Of a stretch of DNA of 57,086 nucleotides, positions 10,370 through 19,631 are shown one piece after another; within the stretch, counting starts at the first letter, position 1, and each line of letters starts with the position of its first letter. The notes beneath the pieces were generated by a model. It searched no databases. It saw nothing but the letters and a program-made list of their open reading frames with translations, and was not told where the DNA came from. The translations under genes and the position numbers were made by a program. Source of the stretch: Nitritalea halalkaliphila LW7 (GTDB lineage Bacteria; Bacteroidota; Bacteroidia; Cytophagales; Cyclobacteriaceae); NCBI RefSeq assembly GCF_000265075.1, contig NZ_AJYA01000042.1, positions 1 to 57,086 on the forward strand, written 5' to 3'.

Positions 10370-10885
10370 TCACCGAGCAGTCGAGGAAGACCTCTGCTCC
10401 TGGGAAAACTTTTCTACCGCACAGGTGTCCGGACATGCACGGAGTAAGTCCCCCACAGTCTCCGCTAATACAGGCAGCGGACCAGAAGGAAAAAGGTCCC
10501 ACAAGGGGTAAAGAACGAAACGGCGCTCCACTATGCGCGGATGAGGTACCTGCAGGCGCGGCGTATCGATAGGCCGCTGGCCAAAAAAGAGGATGTCGAT
10601 ATCCATGGTCCGATCTCCCCAGCGCACCTCTCGGGTTCGCTCCAGCTGCAGCTCGATCTGCTGGAGGGCATCCAGCACCTGCTCAGGCGATCGGTCACTT
10701 TGGAAGACCAAAGCCTGGTTCAAATAAGCCCCATCAGACGCTCCGCCCCAAGCGGCAGTTTCATAAATAGCGGAGCTCCGGCGGGGTGCATGGCCAAAAA
10801 AAGCCGTAAGTGCTTGGGTGGCTTGCAGGATATACGCCATGCGATCGCCTAAATTCCCCCCGATTAAGAGAACGACATCTTCCAT
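10370..10885 (-). CDS. folK: 6-hydroxymethyl-7,8-dihydropterin pyrophosphokinase
   Basis: Transfers pyrophosphate from ATP to 6-hydroxymethyl-dihydropterin, the step before dihydropteroate synthase (folP, also in this window at 43770-44655) in folate synthesis. Family features: LLIGGNLGDR at the N-terminus, YETAAWGG, the motif QIELQLERTREVRWGDRTMD with the ATP-binding arginines, DIDILFFG with the two magnesium aspartates, and PHPRIVERRFVL. About 171 residues from the ATG at 10885, chosen over an in-frame TTG six bases earlier. Divergent from sppA. Confidence 0.95.
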   Translation of the reverse strand: MEDVVLLIGGNLGDRMAYILQATQALTAFFGHAPRRSSAIYETAAWGGASDGAYLNQALVFQSDRSPEQVLDALQQIELQLERTREVRWGDRTMDIDILFFGQRPIDTPRLQVPHPRIVERRFVLYPLWDLFPSGPLPVLAETVGDLLRACPDTCAVEKFSQEQRSSSTAR

Positions 10886-10970
10886 AATCAAAATTAATCA
10901 TTTAATATGGGTTTCTGCGGAATAAGTCTCGTATATAATGCTTATTTTTAGGCAAAATAAATGTACATCT

Positions 10971-12731
10971 ATGAAATTTCTAGGAAATGTTTTGGCCGTT
11001 ATCGTCGGTCTTTTAGTCTTTTCCATCCTGAGTTTTTTTATTTTAGCGGGCATTATCGCGATCGCTGCCTCGGGGGATGACGAAGTGAAACTGAAGGAAA
11101 ACACGGTTTTCGTCATTAATTTAGAAAATCGGAGTGTCGTAGAGCTCGCGCCGAACGATGACATCGATTTAAGCTTTTTAGGCCCATTCGGTGCGCCAGG
11201 AGGCGTAGGTCTGCGTACGATAAAGCAGGCGATCGCTGCAGCTAAGTCAGAAGAGCGTGTAAAGGGCATCTACCTGAAAGCAGGGGTAGTAGGCGCTTCC
11301 CAGGCGACACTCCTTGAACTACAGGATGCCCTCATCGATTTTAAAGAGAGTGGTAAATTCATCGTTGCTTATAGTGAACTTTATGGACAGGGAGGCTACA
11401 TGCTCTCCAGCGTGGCGGACGCCGTCTATGTGAATCCGATAGGGGCAGTGGACTTCGGAGGGCTAGCCTCTGAAATTGTCTTTTTAACGGGTCTGTTCGA
11501 GAAAATCGGTGTAAAACCTGAGATTTTCCGCGTAGGAGACTTTAAATCCGCCGTGGAGCCTTTCTTTTTAAAGGAGATGTCTCCCGAAAATAGGCTACAA
11601 ACAGAAGCTTTCCTAACCGACCTTCACGAAACGATGCTGAGCAGCATTAGCGAAGCGCGTGGCATCGAGCTGGCAGAACTCATGAAAATAAGCGATGAGC
11701 TCCTGGTCCGCAATGCAAAAGATGCCGTGAGCTATGGGTTAGCGGATGAACTACTCTATGAAGACCAAGTGCTGGATGCCATCCGTGAGCGCTTAGGCTT
11801 AGAAGAAGAGGAAGGCATTCCGACGGTGAATATCACAAATATGAACAAGCTGTTCAAGCCTGCCAAGCGCACTTCTAAAAACCGAGTGGCTGTCATCGTA
11901 GCCGAAGGGGATATCGTAAGTGGTTCGCAGGAGGGCAGCATCAGCTCAGAGCGTTTTGTGAAAGAGTTTCGCAAGCTTAAAAAGGATGATGATATCAAGG
12001 CCGTGGTGCTGCGCATCAATTCGCCAGGAGGTTCCGCACTGGCATCTGATGTCATGTGGAGAGAGCTCACCGAACTTAAAAAGAAAAAGCCGCTTATCGT
12101 TTCAATGGGAGGAGTGGCCGTCTCAGGAGGCTATTACATGGCCGCTCCCGCAGATACGATCGTGGCACAGCCAAATACGATTACGGGATCCATCGGGATT
12201 TTCGGGCTTCTATTTAATGCTGAAGAGCTGCTGACCGATAAATTGGGCTTACGCTTCGATGTGGTGAAAACAGGTCAATATTCAGATTTAGGTAGCCCGA
12301 CGCGTAAAATGAGTGCCGTAGAAAAAGAAATTATCCAAAACTCAGTAGAAGAAGGGTATGACATTTTCTTAAGCCGAGTAGCTGAAGGCAGAGGCATGAC
12401 GAAAGAGGAGGTAGCAGCAGTCGCCTCAGGCAGAGTATGGAGTGGCAAGAAAGCCTTAGAAGTAGGCCTTGTGGACGTTCTCGGTGATATTGATACCGCT
12501 ATAGAAATCGCAGCAGCCAAGGCAGAACTCGAAGACGACTACCGTGTCCTGTATTACCCGGAACAAAAATCATTCATTGAGCTTCTCATTAGCGGATTAA
12601 CAGAAGGCGTAAGCGAAACCCGCATCAAGTGGCTGACGGGAGAGTATTACGGAATCTTCAAGCAGCTTCACCAAATCGAGTCTAAACAGGGTGTTATGGC
12701 GCGTATGCCGTATGATTTAGAGGTACGCTAA
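10971..12731 (+). CDS. sppA: Signal peptide peptidase SppA, 67-kDa type
   Basis: Membrane-bound serine protease that degrades cleaved signal peptides. From the ATG at 10971 the 586-residue product starts with one membrane helix, then two tandem S49-peptidase repeats, as in the long form of the family. The catalytic lysine is expected in VGDFKSAVEPFF (near residue 192) and the nucleophile serine in VAVSGGYYMAAPAD (near residue 385), the usual split of the dyad over the two repeats. INSPGGSALASD is the conserved oxyanion-region strand. The ORF opens 33 bases earlier but the ATG followed by KFLGN and the membrane helix is the likelier start. Followed by a strong terminator. Confidence 0.95.
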   Translation: MKFLGNVLAVIVGLLVFSILSFFILAGIIAIAASGDDEVKLKENTVFVINLENRSVVELAPNDDIDLSFLGPFGAPGGVGLRTIKQAIAAAKSEERVKGIYLKAGVVGASQATLLELQDALIDFKESGKFIVAYSELYGQGGYMLSSVADAVYVNPIGAVDFGGLASEIVFLTGLFEKIGVKPEIFRVGDFKSAVEPFFLKEMSPENRLQTEAFLTDLHETMLSSISEARGIELAELMKISDELLVRNAKDAVSYGLADELLYEDQVLDAIRERLGLEEEEGIPTVNITNMNKLFKPAKRTSKNRVAVIVAEGDIVSGSQEGSISSERFVKEFRKLKKDDDIKAVVLRINSPGGSALASDVMWRELTELKKKKPLIVSMGGVAVSGGYYMAAPADTIVAQPNTITGSIGIFGLLFNAEELLTDKLGLRFDVVKTGQYSDLGSPTRKMSAVEKEIIQNSVEEGYDIFLSRVAEGRGMTKEEVAAVASGRVWSGKKALEVGLVDVLGDIDTAIEIAAAKAELEDDYRVLYYPEQKSFIELLISGLTEGVSETRIKWLTGEYYGIFKQLHQIESKQGVMARMPYDLEVR

Positions 12732-12843
12732 ATGAAATCAACGCATTTTATGGCCATGAACTTGGACTTGAGGGCTCATAGCGCTTTACTGTACCCGGAT
12801 AAAAGAGGTGCAGCAGCCAGACGCATTTAAGGCCATTAAACAA

Positions 12844-12886
12844 CAAAACACCACCTGAGTCCATCCTCAGGTGGTGTTTTGTTTTT
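12844..12886 (+). terminator. Long-stem terminator between sppA and the flavin reductase gene
   Basis: CAAAACACCACCTGA (12844-12858) and TCAGGTGGTGTTTTG (12867-12881) form a perfect 15-bp stem with an 8-nt loop, then TTTTT. The A run on the left arm gives a T run on the other strand too, so it may serve both convergent genes. Confidence 0.85.
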
Positions 12887-12943
12887 AGGAGATCTTGCCG
12901 CTAACGAGCAGGGTCGTACCGGGATACTCTAGTTCATTTTTTG

Positions 12944-13845
12944 TCAATCAATGGCCAACAGGAGAAGCGCGAAAGCCTCTTCCACAGGAGCGTTTGCCTC
13001 TAAACGTTCTTTCGCACAGGCATGTCGAAGAGCCGTACGCGCCTCTGCATCGAGCTGCTGCGCTTGCTCGACAAACTTGTGAAAGAAAGCTGCGGAACGA
13101 TACGTTTCGAGAGTCTCCGCAGTAGGCAGTGCCTCCACATTCCCGAGGCGAGCGAGATTATTTCCATTAAGCACATGGGACTGACGGATAAACTCAGGGA
13201 GGGCGTCCACTCCTACCCCCTTATTGCGCAGTGGCTTTGGAATTTCAAAGAGCGCTTCTCCATTCGCCCTACAGTACCAGTTGCCTCCCATACGCGAAAC
13301 CGCATCCAGTTTAAACGGATCAATCTGCCCATTATCATCTAAGATAGCTTCATCTATGTGGGCCATCACCACTTCACACACGACTAAGGTACCACTACCC
13401 CCTTGATCTCCATAGGTAGAATATCGATAACCTTACACTCGAAAGAAGCTGGAGCCTCCTTTACCCGTGGAGGGGTCACTTTCAACGAGGGAGCTTCCGT
13501 TAAACCCGATTTCACAAATTCATTCACGCCCTTATCATACTCGGTACTCGCCAGGCTCATCTGCTCCACGGTAGCATAATTGACAATGTTAATCGTCACT
13601 TCTGGTACTTCTTTTACGTTATCCAAGCTGTGCTTGCTCGTATTATCGCGTACCCTTCTGGCGGGAGAGAAAACGAGAATAGGAGGGTTAGAGCCGAAAA
13701 CATTAAAAAAAGAAAAAGGAGAAAGATTGACCTTTCCTTCTTGATCGATAGTGCTGGCGAAAGCAATGGGCCGAGGCGCCACCGCACCTAATAGGTAGCC
13801 GTGCAGTTCGGCCGTGCTCACCTGAGAGGGGTCTATTTGTAACAT
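12944..13845 (-). CDS. Flavin reductase-family protein (frameshifted near 13400)
   Basis: Member of the FMN-binding split-barrel flavin reductase family (DIM6/NTAB/RutF type), which usually reduces or binds flavin for a partner oxygenase. The first frame from 13845 has RPIAFASTIDQEGKVNLSPF and SFFNVFGSNPPILVFSPA, the flavin-binding signature; the second frame continues with VCEVVMAHIDEAIL and the C-terminal half. Adding one base to the C run at 13398-13402 gives the uninterrupted GGSGTLVVCEVV, so one protein of about 300 residues. The gene lies just downstream of the AlkB-type monooxygenase on the same strand, 161 bases away. A functional link is inference only, since AlkB normally uses rubredoxin. 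Confidence 0.85.
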
Positions 13846-13959
13846 AGTGGGTTTTTATTCTTGTTCTAAAAGGAAACGCAGACTCTCCTTACATGTTTCC
13901 ATAAAGAGAAGGGAAAGCTTGAGAAGGGAAAGCCGGTGGAGGAGGAATCGGCGCTCGGA

Positions 13960-13981
13960 CTTTGGCCCGGGAGGGCCAAAG
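13960..13981. repeat. 9-bp GGCC palindrome between alkB and flavin reductase
   Basis: CTTTGGCCC (13960-13968) and GGGCCAAAG (13973-13981) form a perfect stem with a 4-nt loop. A near-identical hairpin is found at 40408-40425 and a weaker one at 23725-23738, all between genes. No T run follows, so it is not a classical terminator. Confidence 0.6.
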
Positions 13982-14006
13982 AGAAAGAAACCCGCATCGG
14001 CTAAGT

Positions 14007-15068
14007 CTATTCATAGAGGTACTTTCTCCTCCACTCCGCTACTTTAGGATTCATCTGCTTAAACCATAGGGGTGGCAGTAAGGCAAGAAGCATACTGGCA
14101 GGATATCCGTAAGGCAGCTGCGGGGCTACCTCTCGATGCTCCAGCATCTGATATTTTTTCGATGCGAGATGATGATGATCACTGTGTAGCGTCAGTTCAA
14201 AGAGTACCGCACGTCCGATTCGGTGATGGCTATTCCAAGAGTGATGCGGCTGCACACGCTCATACCGACCATTTTCATTCTTTTTACGCTCCAGCCCATA
14301 ATGTTCGATGTAGTTAATGGTCTCCAAAAGAAGGAAGGCTACTACTGCAGAAAAAAGGGCGAAGATTAGCCCAATCAGACCGAAAAAGTAGGCATTTACC
14401 GCTAAATAAGCCAGTTGAAACAGCATAAACCGCAGGTACTCATTATAAAAAGAGAAAATAGGAAGTCCGCGACTCTGTAGCTTTTTCTTTTCTATTTGCC
14501 AGGCACTGGCATACTGACCCACTACCGAACGGGCCCAAAAAGCGTATAGCGGCTCACCAAACCTGGCTGTAGCAGGATCCAGCGGAGTAGAAACATGGCG
14601 ATGGTGCCCCTGATTATGCTCGATGTAAAAGTGCTGATAAAGTGCCGGAAGTAGGCCAACTTTCGCCAAGAATCTAGGTAGTGGCGCTTTACGGTGCCCC
14701 AGCTCATGGGCTACATTGATGCCTATGGCTCCCAGCACGGTTCCAGTACTTAGGATTAGACCAATGTATTCCCAAGTGGCGGGTTCTTGTAGGCGTATTT
14801 GCCACTGTGTGTAGGCCACTAAGAGCAAGGACAAGACGGGACAGAGGTAAAGCAGTAGGTCGAAGTACCTATGGTGCAGGCGGCTAACGGATTCTGCTGC
14901 ATGTGCGCGTGAAACATGAGGACGAGGCCAGACGGCATCCAGTACAGGAATGATTCCAAAAGCCAACAAAAACGCAGAGAAGACATATACCCCTTGCATA
15001 TAGGCTGCTAAGAACCCTGTGAGGGGAAGCGAATAAGCGGCGAGATACGCTAAATCATTTCGTTTCAT
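14007..15068 (-). CDS. alkB: AlkB-type alkane 1-monooxygenase
   Basis: Integral-membrane non-haem di-iron enzyme that hydroxylates the terminal carbon of n-alkanes using O2 and reduced rubredoxin. All histidine boxes are present in the 353-residue product: HELGH (residues 121-125), EHNQGHHRHV (150-159), NYIEHYGL (252-259) and HSDHHH (295-300). Six hydrophobic segments surround them, the expected topology. The EHNQGHHRHVST and NYIEHYGLER strings favour a true alkane hydroxylase over a fatty-acid desaturase or xylene monooxygenase, although substrate range cannot be read off. No rubredoxin gene is seen in the window. Frame intact. Confidence 0.92.
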   Translation of the reverse strand: MKRNDLAYLAAYSLPLTGFLAAYMQGVYVFSAFLLAFGIIPVLDAVWPRPHVSRAHAAESVSRLHHRYFDLLLYLCPVLSLLLVAYTQWQIRLQEPATWEYIGLILSTGTVLGAIGINVAHELGHRKAPLPRFLAKVGLLPALYQHFYIEHNQGHHRHVSTPLDPATARFGEPLYAFWARSVVGQYASAWQIEKKKLQSRGLPIFSFYNEYLRFMLFQLAYLAVNAYFFGLIGLIFALFSAVVAFLLLETINYIEHYGLERKKNENGRYERVQPHHSWNSHHRIGRAVLFELTLHSDHHHLASKKYQMLEHREVAPQLPYGYPASMLLALLPPLWFKQMNPKVAEWRRKYLYE

Positions 15069-15120
15069 AGCTTAAGACCTAGTCAATTACTACCTGAAAA
15101 TTTACGTAGAATTTTACTCA

Positions 15121-15150
15121 AAAAAAAGAGATGGCCTAAAGCCATCTCTT
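15121..15150 (-). terminator. Terminator after hemA
   Basis: AAGAGATGGC (15126-15135) and GCCATCTCTT (15141-15150) form a perfect 10-bp stem with a 5-nt loop; on the minus strand it runs into T. It sits 22 bases past the hemA stop. Confidence 0.85.
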
Positions 15151-15172
15151 CTATACGAAATCAGTTAAGATT

Positions 15173-16447
15173 TTAATGCTGTTTATCTTCTAAGACTCTT
15201 TCCAGATCGAATAAATCGGAGAGCGTAGAAATTAATGTGTCTGCTTCGTCTCGCTTACATGCTGCTTTTAATTGAACCACTGGAACTTTCAAGATTTTCT
15301 GCATCATGCTCTTGGTTACCTTTTCCACGATGGCCCTTTCCTTATCGTTCAGCTGCTTCATAAATCTGCTGAGTTCTTCTTGGCGAATCGCCTCTAAGGC
15401 AGACTTAAATTTATTAATCGTAGGAGAAACGAGCATTTCTTTTTTCCAGTCGAAGAACTCGGTGATGGACTCTGCTATGATTTCTTCCACACGCGGTATG
15501 GAAGCAATGCGCTTTTCTAGGTTTTCCGTTGTCTTCGAACGAATATTATCCACGTTATAAAGTACTACACCCGGGATATCTTCTACACTGGTCTCTACAC
15601 TTCGCGGTACAGAGAGATCCACGAATAGCTTATAGCTCGGGATCTCAAAGGATTTCACAAGTTCTTTGGTGATAAATGGAGTATCTCTCGCTATACTAGA
15701 CACCACTACATCAGCGGCAGCCATCGCTTCATTTACCTCATCAAAAGGAATTACAGAATATCCAAGTCCAGCAGCAAGCGCCTGCGCTTTCTCGAATGTT
15801 CTATTCGCGATAGTCACCTGGGCATCTGGTATATGCACCATATTTTTCGCAACATCCTCACCAATTTCTCCTACTCCGATAAGTAAAATGCGCGGTTGGT
15901 ACGTGTTTTGAGTCAATTCTTCTATCAGTTCCACAGCAGCGTAGGACATCGATGCTGCTCCATCTCGGAATGCAGTTTCTTGTACGACGCGCTTGTTGGT
16001 GAAGAAAACCGCATGCATGAGACGGTGCAACAGAGGGCCAGCCATATCTAAGTCGGCAGACGCCTGGTACGCTCTCTTCACCTGATTCGCTATTTGCATA
16101 TCTCCCACCACCTGAGCCTCTAAGCCCATGGAGACACGAAAAAGATGCTGAATCGCTTCTCGGTCATCATTAAATACCTGAAAATACTCCAAATAATCGA
16201 TGATATGTGTTAGTCCCTTCTCTAGTCCGATGAGCTTGATGATTTCCGTACTGATATCGATATCATGTGCATAATACACTTCTGTACGGTTACATGTGGA
16301 AAGAATAAGGGTATCGGTAATGCTAAAAAACTCCTTTAATTTCAGTAACAAGGCATGAATGGCTTTCTCATCTAAGGCGATAATTTCCCTGATTTCCACA
16401 GGGGCACTCTTATGAGAAAGACTTATGGCTCTAAACTTGGTCTGCAT
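15173..16447 (-). CDS. hemA: Glutamyl-tRNA reductase
   Basis: First committed step of C5-pathway haem synthesis: NADPH-dependent reduction of glutamyl-tRNA to glutamate-1-semialdehyde. The catalytic cysteine is in STCNRTEVYY (Cys52), the specificity region is near AISLSHKSAPVEIRE at the N-terminus, the NADPH fold is marked by LLIGVGEIGEDV, and the dimerisation helix follows DWKKEML. The 424-residue length is normal for Bacteroidota. Stands alone between a terminator and a divergent promoter region of about 215 bases. Confidence 0.95.
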   Translation of the reverse strand: MQTKFRAISLSHKSAPVEIREIIALDEKAIHALLLKLKEFFSITDTLILSTCNRTEVYYAHDIDISTEIIKLIGLEKGLTHIIDYLEYFQVFNDDREAIQHLFRVSMGLEAQVVGDMQIANQVKRAYQASADLDMAGPLLHRLMHAVFFTNKRVVQETAFRDGAASMSYAAVELIEELTQNTYQPRILLIGVGEIGEDVAKNMVHIPDAQVTIANRTFEKAQALAAGLGYSVIPFDEVNEAMAAADVVVSSIARDTPFITKELVKSFEIPSYKLFVDLSVPRSVETSVEDIPGVVLYNVDNIRSKTTENLEKRIASIPRVEEIIAESITEFFDWKKEMLVSPTINKFKSALEAIRQEELSRFMKQLNDKERAIVEKVTKSMMQKILKVPVVQLKAACKRDEADTLISTLSDLFDLERVLEDKQH

Positions 16448-16662
16448 TACGGTTTATTTTCAGTGCAAAGTTAACGCTAAAAGGCTTTTAAAGGAAAGCC
16501 AATGGGTTCTGTAGGGTAATTTAAAACATGTCTAAATAATTAAACACTTAATTCTCTACAGCGAAATTAGGTAGTTTGGATTTAAAGATCCAATCGATTA
16601 TTTTTAACATTCATAGATACGCTCTATGAAACTTTTTGGATTTTCATTTTTTCTTATTCGGC

Positions 16663-17331
16663 ATGCGAAACACCTTATTTAAACTCTTTCAAAATTACTT
16701 CAGCTTCACCAGAAGAGAAACACGCGGAATCCTGCTTATAGTTCCCTTTCTTATACTACTAAACCTTATCCCTCAGGGCATTAAATGGGCGCAAGCCAGG
16801 AAACTACAGCATGAACTGATCGCCTATGAAGGACTTTTAGACAGTTTGGAAACCTTAGGGTTCCAGCGGATACCGAAAGAACAGATGTGGCTGCCTGCTG
16901 ATTCCATTCCTAAGAAGAAAAAGTGGCTCACCCAACTCTCCATCCTCGAAGCCGACTCGATCAATTTACAGATTGTACCTGGCGTGGGAGAAAAAACAGC
17001 GGCGAGAATCGCCATTTTTTTAGAACAGCTCGGTGGTTTACACGATTTTTCCCAGCTGACAGAGGTCTTCGGCGTGGATGAGGCACTGGTAATGAAGATC
17101 GAAGAGTATTTTTTCTTCGAAGAAGGCGCCCTAAAAAAGATCCCCATTAATAGACTGGAAGCAGCTGAACTAGCCGATCACCCCTATATTTCGTATGGCT
17201 TAGCCAAAGTGCTCGTTGCGTACCGGAACCAACATGGGCCTTATACACAGCTGCGGGATTTACAGGGCATAAAAATTATCGATCCTGAGTGGATTACACT
17301 GATTCAAGCCTATTTAGATTTCTCCTTGTAG
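16663..17331 (+). CDS. Helix-hairpin-helix (ComEA-like) membrane-anchored protein
   Basis: About 222 residues from the ATG at 16663. An N-terminal hydrophobic helix (ILLIVPFLILLNLIP) is followed by a polar region and then helix-hairpin-helix DNA-binding motifs: VPGVGEKTAARI and a second, weaker copy near DHPYISYGLAKVLVAYRN with LQGIKIID. The ComEA/HhH combination is known from DNA uptake and DNA repair proteins, so binding to DNA at the membrane is a reasonable inference, but a competence role is not shown. An in-frame start 27 bases upstream is possible. Confidence 0.75.
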   Translation: MRNTLFKLFQNYFSFTRRETRGILLIVPFLILLNLIPQGIKWAQARKLQHELIAYEGLLDSLETLGFQRIPKEQMWLPADSIPKKKKWLTQLSILEADSINLQIVPGVGEKTAARIAIFLEQLGGLHDFSQLTEVFGVDEALVMKIEEYFFFEEGALKKIPINRLEAAELADHPYISYGLAKVLVAYRNQHGPYTQLRDLQGIKIIDPEWITLIQAYLDFSL

Positions 17332-17361
17332 ATTCACTTATCGGTCAGGAAAGCACCTAAT

Positions 17362-17402
17362 AAAAAAGACACGCAAGAGGAGGTTCTCCATCCTTGCGTG
17401 TC
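17362..17402 (-). terminator. Terminator after the SlyD-like gene
   Basis: GACACGCAAG (17368-17377) and CTTGCGTGTC (17393-17402) form a perfect 10-bp stem with a 15-nt loop; on the minus strand it is followed by six T (17367-17362). Confidence 0.8.
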
Positions 17403-17459
17403 CCTAATTTTTTACTTTATTTAAACTCCACAGGCCTACTCGCGCTATCGAAGTCAGCA

Positions 17460-17975
17460 TTAGTCTTCGTATCCTTCTACGATACCTGTCTCCACCTCTT
17501 CTTCGGTAGCCTCACGAAGATTCAGGATATTTCCCTCGAAATGAAGATCAAAGCCCACAAGAGGGTGATTGAAATCAAGTAAGATCTCATCTCCTAAATC
17601 CTTCAGCACCTTCGCCTGCATCGGATATCCATTTTCATCTAGAAGAGGCAGAAAATTTCCTTCTTGTAGCATGTCTTCAGAAAAGCCCTGCTGCGAAGAA
17701 AACTGAGATTTTGGGAAAGTCATGATCATATCATCTTCCGCCTGCCCATACGCTTCATCTACCGTGAGGCTAAATTGAAAAGCCTCGCCCTCTTTCTGAC
17801 CCGCAAGCATCTCTTCAAACTTCTCTGGCAGCCCACTGTTACCGAAAACGAAATAGAATGGATCCTCTTCGTCACGGACCTCCACACTGAAAGGAACAGA
17901 CTCTATTTCTTCTTCTATTTTACTGACTTTTAATTCATAGGTGATACCGACTACCACATTAGGAGATACTTCCAT
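17460..17975 (-). CDS. FKBP-type peptidyl-prolyl isomerase, SlyD-like
   Basis: About 171 residues starting MEVSPNVVVGITYEL at 17975. The FKBP half-domains flank an inserted flap: FVFGNSGLPEKFEEML and GEAFQFSLTVDEAYGQ match the SlyD core, followed by the insert-in-flap chaperone domain and then DFNHPLVGFDLHFEG, the conserved SlyD return strand. This family catalyses proline isomerisation and holds folding intermediates in the cytoplasm. The metal-binding histidine-rich tail of E. coli SlyD is replaced by an acidic end. The reading frame opens 165 bases earlier, but that extension has no family match. Confidence 0.9.
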   Translation of the reverse strand: MEVSPNVVVGITYELKVSKIEEEIESVPFSVEVRDEEDPFYFVFGNSGLPEKFEEMLAGQKEGEAFQFSLTVDEAYGQAEDDMIMTFPKSQFSSQQGFSEDMLQEGNFLPLLDENGYPMQAKVLKDLGDEILLDFNHPLVGFDLHFEGNILNLREATEEEVETGIVEGYED

Positions 17976-18019
17976 GCTACTTAACGTTCTATTGATGTAG
18001 ACAAAGGTACTGCAAGCAA

Positions 18020-18367
18020 CTAGCTTAAAGAAATATTTTCTGGAATTCCCACTTTTATGGCAGAAAGGATAAGGAAGAGAAGAAAACCAGTTAATCCTGC
18101 CAGAAGCGAATAAAACACAAGCTGTCCCTTCTTTTTCCATACTGCACGCACATAAGCTAACAGCACACCTATAAAATATATGCTGAACGCAAGGGTCATT
18201 CCTTTGTATGCACCCACGGAATAGAAATACACAGGAATTTGATCCCCAGAAAAACTCAGGTCCGGAAGTTGGCCCTCCTGATACACCTCATAAAAGGCGC
18301 TAAGAAAGCTATAAGCTCCTACACCGCTTACTAGGCCCGCAGCAGCATAAAGGAAAAACTTTTGCAT
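18020..18367 (-). CDS. Small membrane protein, unknown function
   Basis: 115 residues with three to four hydrophobic stretches: residues 5-24, 50-72 (YSVGAYKGMTLAFSIYFIGV) and 84-105. Not recognised. It lies 44 bases upstream of the SlyD-like gene and 50 bases downstream of the first zinc-ribbon paralogue, all on the minus strand, so it may share a transcript with them. Confidence 0.6.
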   Translation of the reverse strand: MQKFFLYAAAGLVSGVGAYSFLSAFYEVYQEGQLPDLSFSGDQIPVYFYSVGAYKGMTLAFSIYFIGVLLAYVRAVWKKKGQLVFYSLLAGLTGFLLFLILSAIKVGIPENISLS

Positions 18368-18417
18368 GCTGCAAATTAAAGTTTTTCCTTCACGCCCTCA
18401 CTACCTATCATGAATTT

Positions 18418-18798
18418 TTAAATTTCTTCCTCAGTGACCCGCCAGATTTTCACAATCCCTTCAGTCGCTAAACTATAGCGATATTCAAAACAATGAAACA
18501 CAACACTATCCTCCTCCTCAGAAGAACCTGTAAGTAAATCCCACCGGAAACCATGCGTATTCAAAAACACTTCGGACATGTAAATAGGACCATCTTCGTT
18601 TATCCCTAAAAGAAGTAAAAAAACCTGCCGATTTAAAGATAATGCCTTTTTGACCTCATCCACACTGGGCGATTTCATCGAAAAGTGATACGCCTCCTGC
18701 ACCTCCTCCACAGATGACTGCGCATCGTTCTCTAACTCCCGCTCCTGATCAACCTGATCGATGATGTACAGCTTGTCCTTAATGAAAACTCTCTTCAT
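18418..18798 (-). CDS. Paralogue 1 of a tandem small-protein family (no zinc ribbon)
   Basis: 126 residues. The C-terminal half aligns by eye with the three proteins upstream: a helix with L-N-R, then FLNTHGFRWDLLTG, then FHCFEYRYSLATE and a final basic strand (VKIWRV). The others have, for example, LLRRGFSFEAITG and FQVAEFRYRL at the same spacing. The N-terminal region is acidic and lacks the CxxC...FC...C zinc-ribbon signature of copy 4, so this copy has lost or replaced that domain. Function of the family is unknown; related short proteins with a GRxDKKFC zinc ribbon are common in Bacteroidota. Confidence 0.6.
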   Translation of the reverse strand: MKRVFIKDKLYIIDQVDQERELENDAQSSVEEVQEAYHFSMKSPSVDEVKKALSLNRQVFLLLLGINEDGPIYMSEVFLNTHGFRWDLLTGSSEEEDSVVFHCFEYRYSLATEGIVKIWRVTEEEI

Positions 18799-18830
18799 GT
18801 ATACTACAAATTAATAAAACTCTCTATTTA

Positions 18831-19130
18831 CTAGGCCACGCTTCGCTCAAACTCACCTACCCCCACACGCATCACATGCGCAAAAGGCCCGTCAAACTGA
18901 AAAGCATAGTCAAAGCAGTAGTAAATACGCGTATGCCGCCTTCGTAAAACACGCGTGTAATAGGAGAGATGGAAGCCTAAAGCAGTCAATTCCTCTCTAC
19001 GTACACTCACATGGCCAAAAATAGCATTTTTAGATAATTTTTTAAATACTTTTTTTAATATTTTCCTGTTATTATCTAAATTATTAAAAATCTTATGGGT
19101 AACTATATCTTCATTAATCATACTCAACAC
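18831..19130 (-). CDS. Paralogue 2 of the tandem family (degenerate N-terminus)
   Basis: 99 residues from a GTG start at 19130; the frame is open upstream to about 19195 without an ATG. The core matches the family: LDNNRKILKKV corresponds to IIRKNRKIL of copy 4, LTALGFHLSYYT to the GFxFxxxTG strand, and YYCFDYAFQF to the aromatic strand. Upstream, the in-frame DYRNVRV looks like the remnant of the CRNxYNN part of the zinc ribbon, but the cysteines are gone. It may be a decayed gene or one using an unusual start. Confidence 0.5.
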   Translation of the reverse strand: MLSMINEDIVTHKIFNNLDNNRKILKKVFKKLSKNAIFGHVSVRREELTALGFHLSYYTRVLRRRHTRIYYCFDYAFQFDGPFAHVMRVGVGEFERSVA

Positions 19131-19228
19131 TTTGGGAACGCGAACATTCCGGTAATCAATGGGGAGAGAAAACCGAACCTTGAAACGATCAAGGCCCGGT
19201 AACTAATCAATCAAACATATTCCTTTCA

Positions 19229-19631
19229 TTAAGCGGCTGATGCTTCACCACTGTTCTCTAACAAAATCACCACCTGAGAAGCACGCAGCCGATACCGAAA
19301 CTCAGCTACCTGAAACATCGCGTCCCGCCCAGCTTCATCACGAAATTGAAAACCGGTAATCGCCTCAAAACTAAACCCTCTCCTCAATAGCGCATCGCGA
19401 CGTATCTTAAGCTCCTCCCCTGAGCTTTTAAACACCACAGCTCCTTCAAAATAGCTCTATTTTTCCTAATTATCTTGCTATAGGATTTAAACAGGCTATC
19501 ATCTGAAACTTGACGCATATTGTTATAGGCATTCCGGCAGTGATAATCACAAAACTTCTTATCAGACCGCCCCTTCAGCTCCTCCTGGCAGTGAAGCAAA
19601 AATTAGTAGGTAAAAGTGCTAATGTTTTCAT
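19229..19631 (-). CDS. Paralogue 3 of the tandem family, zinc-ribbon type (two frame breaks)
   Basis: Reconstructed from three frames. ATG at 19631 gives MKTLALLPTNFC; adding one C in GCTTCAC near 19602 continues as LHCQEELKGRSDKKFC and HCRNAYNN, restoring a CxxC...C...C zinc ribbon. After IIRKNRAILKELWCLK a second break near 19425 leads into SGEELKIRRDALLRRGFSFE and FQVAEFRYRLRASQVVILL. The repaired protein is about 133 residues and matches copy 4 along its length. Whether the breaks are sequencing errors or true decay cannot be told here. Confidence 0.55.

Noticed and set aside
12732..12830. A 32-codon ORF starting directly at the sppA stop
   Set aside because: No family features and no sign of its own expression; short frames of this size arise by chance.
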